A stretch of 64,000 nt of DNA from Streptomyces tsukubensis. Lineage in GTDB: Bacteria > Actinomycetota > Actinomycetes > Streptomycetales > Streptomycetaceae. This document shows positions 60,495 to 64,000 of the stretch, piece after piece. The stretch's first letter is position 1. Each line of letters opens with the position of its first letter. The notes beneath the pieces were generated by a model. The model saw only the letters and a program-made list of their open reading frames with translations. It was not told the origin of the DNA and did not search any database. Made by a program: the position numbers and the translations under genes. The stretch spans positions 3,060,501 through 3,124,500 of the forward strand of contig NZ_CP020700.1 of NCBI RefSeq assembly GCF_003932715.1. Direction: 5' to 3'.

Positions 60495-61352
60495 ATGGCC
60501 AAGCTCCGCACGTTCCTGACAGCGCTGCTGCTGTCCGTCCTCGCGTCCACCACTCTCGCCCCGACCGCGGCGGCCGCCGCTCCGCCGCGGTCGGGGTGGA
60601 ACGACTGGTCCTGCCGTCCCAGCGCCGCCCACCCCGAACCGGTGGTCCTCGTCCACGGCCTCGGCGCCAACGACCTGGTCAACTTTGCGACCCTGGCCCC
60701 CACGCTCCGCTCGGCCGGCTACTGCGTCTACTCGCAGACCTACGGCAAGACTGTGCTGGGCGGACTGTCCGGCGGGCTCGCCCCGATGGCGGAGAGCGCC
60801 GCCGAGGTGGGCGCGTTCGTCGATCGCGTACGCACCGCGACCGGAGCGGCGAAGGTCGACATCGTCGGCCACTCCGAGGGCAGCACCGTCCCGGCGTACT
60901 ACCTCAAGTACCTGGGCGGGGCCACGAAGGTCGACGACTTCATCGGCTTCGGGTCCAACTTCCGCGGCACCACCCTGAACGGCCTGGCGACCCTGGCCGC
61001 CGCCCTGAAGCTCCAGGGCCTGCTGACCGGCGTCGGCTGCGGAGCCTGTACGGACTACCTGCCCGGTTCGACGTTCCTCGCCAAGCTGAACGACGGCCCC
61101 GTGGCCGTACCCGGGCCGACGTACACCAGCATCGTCACCCGCTACGACACCGTCGTCACGCCCTACACGAGCGGCCTGCTCACGGGCGACAACGTCACCA
61201 ACATCGTGCTCCAGGACAAGTGCCGCTGGGATTCGGCCGGCCATCTCGGTCTGGCCGTCGACCCGAACGTCGCCCAGCTCGTCCTGAACCGGCTCGACCC
61301 CGAGAACTCCAAGCCGTTCCGGTGCCTCCCCTTCACCACGCTCGGCATCTGA
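60495..61352 (+). CDS. Secreted triacylglycerol lipase/esterase (lipase class 2)
   Basis: 285 residues. Sec signal peptide (MAKLRTFLTALLLSVLAST to AAAA, residues 1-28). Oxyanion motif VLVHGLGAN, nucleophile GHSEGS, late His in DSAGHLGLAVDPN, and Cys pairs (SCRPS, GCGACTD, DKC, RCLP) that could form disulfides as in exported Streptomyces lipases. GGGAG lies 9 nt before the ATG at 60495; an upstream in-frame start at 60444 would spoil the signal peptide. Confidence 0.92.
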   Translation: MAKLRTFLTALLLSVLASTTLAPTAAAAAPPRSGWNDWSCRPSAAHPEPVVLVHGLGANDLVNFATLAPTLRSAGYCVYSQTYGKTVLGGLSGGLAPMAESAAEVGAFVDRVRTATGAAKVDIVGHSEGSTVPAYYLKYLGGATKVDDFIGFGSNFRGTTLNGLATLAAALKLQGLLTGVGCGACTDYLPGSTFLAKLNDGPVAVPGPTYTSIVTRYDTVVTPYTSGLLTGDNVTNIVLQDKCRWDSAGHLGLAVDPNVAQLVLNRLDPENSKPFRCLPFTTLGI

Positions 61353-61361
61353 CCCACAGCC

Positions 61362-61402
61362 CGTGCCCCCTCGGAAGGAGGTCCGCCTCCCGAGGGGGCA
61401 CG
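61362..61402. terminator. Bidirectional terminator between lipase and F420 genes
   Basis: A 13-bp perfect stem (61362-61374 with 61390-61402) with a nested GGAGG/CCTCC hairpin in the loop, between two convergent genes. Confidence 0.8.
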
Positions 61403-61432
61403 ACCCCTCCGTAGGCCGTCCTTCGCCGGGTG

Positions 61433-62479
61433 TCAGGCCAACAGCCGGGCGAACGCGGCCATTTCGTTCTCCGGGTCCACCACGGGGTGGATCACCAGTT
61501 CGTCGACCCCTGACTTCGCCAGCGCGTCGATCCGCTCGACGAGCTCGTCCCTGGTGCCGACCAGGCCGAATCTGTCGACCAGGGAGGGCACGATGAGCTC
61601 GCGGTCCTCGGGGGACAGCCGTCCCAGATAGTTGCGGTAGAGCGCCTGATGGAACCGGGGATCGGCGGGATCGGTGCCGCGCAGCCGGAGCAGACGGTCG
61701 ACAGCCGCGGCCTCTTCCAGCGGGAAGGCCTCGCGGAAGTCGGGGTTCTCCGCGCTGAGGATCAGTGCGCACAGCGCGATGTGGCCCATCGAGTCCTTGA
61801 CGGGATCGCCGTAGCGGTCCTCGCCGTCGGCAAGGATGTGCACGGAGGTCATGAGGTACGAACGGGACTGTTCGGCGCTTCCCGCGTCCCCCGCCGCCGC
61901 CTGCCGGGCCCGGCCGAGGGCGGACCAGGCGGCGGGGTCGTGCATCCCGAAGGAGATCAGTCCCGCGCCGAGCCGCCCGGCGACCGCGGCGGCCTTCAGG
62001 CCGAACGCCGCCACCACGAACTCCACGGGAGCCTCGGTGTCGACATACGGCCCGACGTGCAGGAATCGCACCCTGCTGGACCGGGGCCCCTCGCGGTAGT
62101 CCGCCTCGCGGCCCGCAGTGAGTTCCTGCAGTGCGGCCGTGAACGACTCCAGCTCCGCCATCGTCGTGGGCCGCATGCCGAGCGTCCGGCGCGCCGTGTT
62201 GCCGGTGCCGACCCCGCAGACGATACGGCCGGGGGCGAGGGCGTTGAGGCTGCTCACGGCCGCCGCCGCGGCGGGCGCGGAACGCAGTGCCGGTGAGGTG
62301 ACACCGATGCCGAGCCTGATCCGGTGGGTGGCCTTGGCGCAGAGCGCGAGACTCATGAACGGATCACCGTGAACCATCGGTGTGTCGTACACCCAGAAAC
62401 TGTCGAAGCCGAGTTCCTCCGCACGGACGGCCAGGTCTTCCACACCCGGCTTTGCCGTCATGACGATTCCGGTCCGCAT
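61433..62479 (-). CDS. LLM-class F420-dependent oxidoreductase (TIGR03842-like)
   Basis: 348 residues of luciferase-like barrel. MRTGIVMTAKPGVEDLAVRAEELGFDSFWVYDTP, split over the first strand and helix, then HRIRLGIGVTSPALRSA, GRIVCGVGTGNTARRTLG and GVDELVIHPVVD. GAGGAG lies 8 nt before the ATG at 62479. Substrate unknown. Confidence 0.92.
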   Translation of the reverse strand: MRTGIVMTAKPGVEDLAVRAEELGFDSFWVYDTPMVHGDPFMSLALCAKATHRIRLGIGVTSPALRSAPAAAAAVSSLNALAPGRIVCGVGTGNTARRTLGMRPTTMAELESFTAALQELTAGREADYREGPRSSRVRFLHVGPYVDTEAPVEFVVAAFGLKAAAVAGRLGAGLISFGMHDPAAWSALGRARQAAAGDAGSAEQSRSYLMTSVHILADGEDRYGDPVKDSMGHIALCALILSAENPDFREAFPLEEAAAVDRLLRLRGTDPADPRFHQALYRNYLGRLSPEDRELIVPSLVDRFGLVGTRDELVERIDALAKSGVDELVIHPVVDPENEMAAFARLLA

Positions 62480-62636
62480 GGCGACTCTCCTCGCCGTCGA
62501 GTGAGCTGGCAGGGCCGCTCCGGCCGCAGTCCCCTGTGGTCCGCGGTCGGGATCAGGGCCGTTGAACCGGGCCGATGCCCCCGCCGTGGAGATCCCTTGC
62601 CGGGCTACCGGTGATGGTGCCCCGATGGGTGTGGCT

Positions 62637-63443
62637 TCAGTCCCACCAGAAGTCCCAGGCGTGGCTGTCGACGAGTCGCTCGGCATACGAGGCGAGGCTC
62701 TGGGCGAGGGAGTTCTGCCAGATGTTGTCAGGGCAGAACGCGAAGTGCTCGGCGGCGACGAGGAGGGCGTCCTCTTCCCGTATCGGAGGGGTGGCAATGC
62801 TGAGGTGCAGGGTGTCGAACCCGACGGCGACCACTCGTGCCCCGAAGCGCTGTTCCCAGGTCCGCAGCACGGCGGAGAACTTCGCGGTGTCGTTGTCGTA
62901 GTTGACGGGCCCTTCCCATCCGGCGACGGCGAGCGCGTCGGCGCCCGAAGCGGCAGCAACCAGTCCGAGCCGCAGGTGCGGCCGGAGGGAGCCGAAGAAC
63001 CCCGCGTACTCGTCGGCCTCCTTGCCGGGATCGGCCCCTGCGGGACGGCCGGGCGCAAGACCGGGCCACCGCTGCCCGAAGGGCGCGGTGACGGCCGCCC
63101 GCCCACCGGCCGGGAGCGCTTCGTCGCCCTCCTCGTCGGCGGTGTGGTCCCGCCACCACTGCGCAAGAAGCCCGGCCGGGTCGTGGGCCTCCGGCGAGGA
63201 CATGTCTTCGGGAGACAGTTCGCCCGAGGCCCAGGGCCGGAGTTCGCTGTCGTCGGGATCGCGGGAGTCGAGCAGAAGGGGCCACAGCCCGGTACGGGCG
63301 TGCTCGGCGCGTATCCGCGCCCACAGCCCCGGGGCGGCGGGGCCGTCACTCAACCAGAGGGCCCCCTCGCCGCCCTGGGCGGAGGCGACCGGCCGACCGG
63401 GCGGCAGGGGGGTGTCGAGGAGCGTACGGGGATCGAAGGTCAC
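62637..63443 (-). CDS. DUF4253-domain protein
   Basis: 268 residues. The last 110 (FSAVLRTWEQRFGARVVAVGFDTLHL, AAEHFAFCPDNIWQN and the closing HAWDFWWD) are the DUF4253 pattern. The N-terminal part has LWPLLLDSRDP and acidic patches. No catalytic residues are known for the family; some members occur near immunity or toxin systems, but nothing here supports that. TAGCAT (63450-63455) lies 6 nt before the GTG at 63443, so a leaderless mRNA is likely. Confidence 0.9.
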   Translation of the reverse strand: MTFDPRTLLDTPLPPGRPVASAQGGEGALWLSDGPAAPGLWARIRAEHARTGLWPLLLDSRDPDDSELRPWASGELSPEDMSSPEAHDPAGLLAQWWRDHTADEEGDEALPAGGRAAVTAPFGQRWPGLAPGRPAGADPGKEADEYAGFFGSLRPHLRLGLVAAASGADALAVAGWEGPVNYDNDTAKFSAVLRTWEQRFGARVVAVGFDTLHLSIATPPIREEDALLVAAEHFAFCPDNIWQNSLAQSLASYAERLVDSHAWDFWWD

Positions 63444-63449
63444 GCACGG

Positions 63450-63455
63450 ATGCTA
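63450..63455 (-). promoter_or_regulatory. -10 element for leaderless DUF4253 gene
   Basis: TAGCAT, 6 nt, then GTG at 63443. Confidence 0.55.
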
Positions 63456-63503
63456 AGTCCGGGGTCCGACACTCGGGTGCGGACGGCCGGTTCGGCCGGT
63501 CGT

Positions 63504-63729
63504 TCAGAGGTCGGCCACGAGAAGCCGGTAACCCGCATCAAGAGCTTCACGGTCGAGCAGATCGGCATGGCGCCGGTGCCACCGGCCGGAGCCCAGGCCG
63601 TCGGAGAGCCGGGCCAGACCCGGCTGAAGGATCTCGTCACCGGCCTGGGCGAGCAGCGAGATCCCGGCCCGCACGATCGGGGCGCCGGGTACCGGCGTAG
63701 GTCGTACCGATGGTGTTGTAGGTCGCCAC
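63504..63729 (-). pseudogene. Remnant of a class I SAM-dependent methyltransferase
   Basis: From a GTG at 63729 one frame reads VATYNTIGTTYAGTRRPD, the typical start of Streptomyces methyltransferases, and soon stops. In another frame, directly after, comes VRAGISLLAQAGDEILQPGL, then ARLSDGLGSGRWHRRHADLLDREALDAGYRLL, the typical end of the same family. The whole SAM-binding core of 130 or more residues is missing between them, and the join is out of frame. This is an internal deletion; no functional enzyme can be made. Confidence 0.75.
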
Positions 63730-63768
63730 AACGCGCAGTATGCGCTTGGCGGCAGGGCCTGAACGGGG

Positions 63769-64000
63769 TTACGGCTCTTCTCCGCCACGGTGGGATCGCT
63801 TTCCGCCGCCCGAGCGGTGGTGGCACCGGCTGTCGTGGCGACCATCCACCGCGGTCGTTCCCGGCTCCCACGGTCGGAGATGCCGGTGATACGCCTTGTT
63901 GGCAATGCGCCAGCCGCTGTCGGCCCGGATCAGCAGGAAGACGTCGGTGAACGTGTCCGCGCCGTGCGCGAGTGTCATGGTGGCGGTTGCGACGGTGCCG
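63769..64000 (-). CDS. NTF2-like (Lumazine_bd_2/SnoaL-type) protein, truncated by window edge
   Basis: Open frame from the right window edge to a stop at 63769. TVATATMTLAHGADTFTDVFLLIRADSGWRIANKAYHRH, read over two motifs, fits the final strands of small nuclear-transport-factor-2-like proteins (F-T-D-x-F-L-L, then W-R-I-x-N-K-x-Y/F-H). The last 36 residues are His/Arg/Gly-rich and unusual for the family, perhaps an altered 3' end next to the decayed methyltransferase. The start lies outside the window. Confidence 0.7.
   Translation of the reverse strand, partial: GTVATATMTLAHGADTFTDVFLLIRADSGWRIANKAYHRHLRPWEPGTTAVDGRHDSRCHHRSGGGKRSHRGGEEP

Overview
The window is chromosomal DNA of a Streptomyces or a very close relative. 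The evidence is very high GC with strong third-position GC, many GTG starts, an SsgA-like sporulation protein, two F420-type luciferase-like oxidoreductases, tricorn protease, protein O-mannosyltransferase, and the actinobacterial gene order ispE-rsmA-rpfB-tatD next to divergent rsmI/pmt, which is the order known from Mycobacterium tuberculosis. Some sixty protein genes are supported. I see no rRNA, tRNA, CRISPR array or intact transposon.

Layout. 1-3,041: a truncated response regulator, galE, a long inverted repeat, and a second NarL-type regulator whose receiver domain has lost its phospho-acceptor Asp. 3,306-7,203: two tandem paralogous membrane-anchored beta-propeller proteins. 7,480-10,717: an ABC-F ATPase, a family 2 glycosyltransferase and a small secreted protein. 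10,922-18,000: the conserved block ispE, rsmA, rpfB, tatD, a zinc-ribbon protein and rsmI, interrupted between rsmA and rpfB by a vapBC toxin-antitoxin pair. 18,043-22,210: pmt, a class B penicillin-binding protein and a YbaK-family deacylase. 22,229-25,273: an ABC-2 exporter with a divergent two-domain HTH regulator. 25,411-27,813: a DUF5954 protein, a protein with a C-terminal NADAR (ADP-ribose-processing) domain, and a convergent zinc-ribbon ORF; this is the best candidate here for a poorly described system. 27,962-31,483: a DUF4190-like membrane protein, a DUF5680 protein, and a coupled SDR/serine-hydrolase pair. 31,559-34,483: an energy-coupling-factor Ni/Co transporter (CbiM-Q-O) with a Nur-like box. 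34,672-38,643: ssgE-like gene, then an MMPL pump and its TetR regulator, with a 9-bp minisatellite and two strong palindromic operators. 38,876-43,352: tricorn protease and an F420 oxidoreductase. 43,528-48,042: an SDR, alpha/beta-hydrolase and flavin monooxygenase operon (mymA-like) with a divergent MerR regulator. 48,059-49,918: exonuclease III, a GNAT acetyltransferase and an ABM monooxygenase. 50,042-55,665: a two-component system divergent from a MacB/FtsX-type ABC exporter. 55,779-58,537: two MerR divergons with related operators, one controlling a class IV aminotransferase and the other a polysaccharide deacetylase. 58,485-64,000: a HEAT-repeat protein, TetR regulator, secreted lipase, F420 oxidoreductase, DUF4253 protein, a decayed methyltransferase and a truncated NTF2-like gene.

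Two themes run through the window. First, at least a dozen genes carry a TANNNT -10 hexamer only 6-8 nt before the start codon and lack a convincing Shine-Dalgarno sequence, so they are probably read from leaderless mRNAs; this also settles several starts. Second, most transcription units end in long perfect hairpins (7-18 bp) without a U-tract, as is usual for Streptomyces. Function calls rest on motifs read by eye; no database search was possible.
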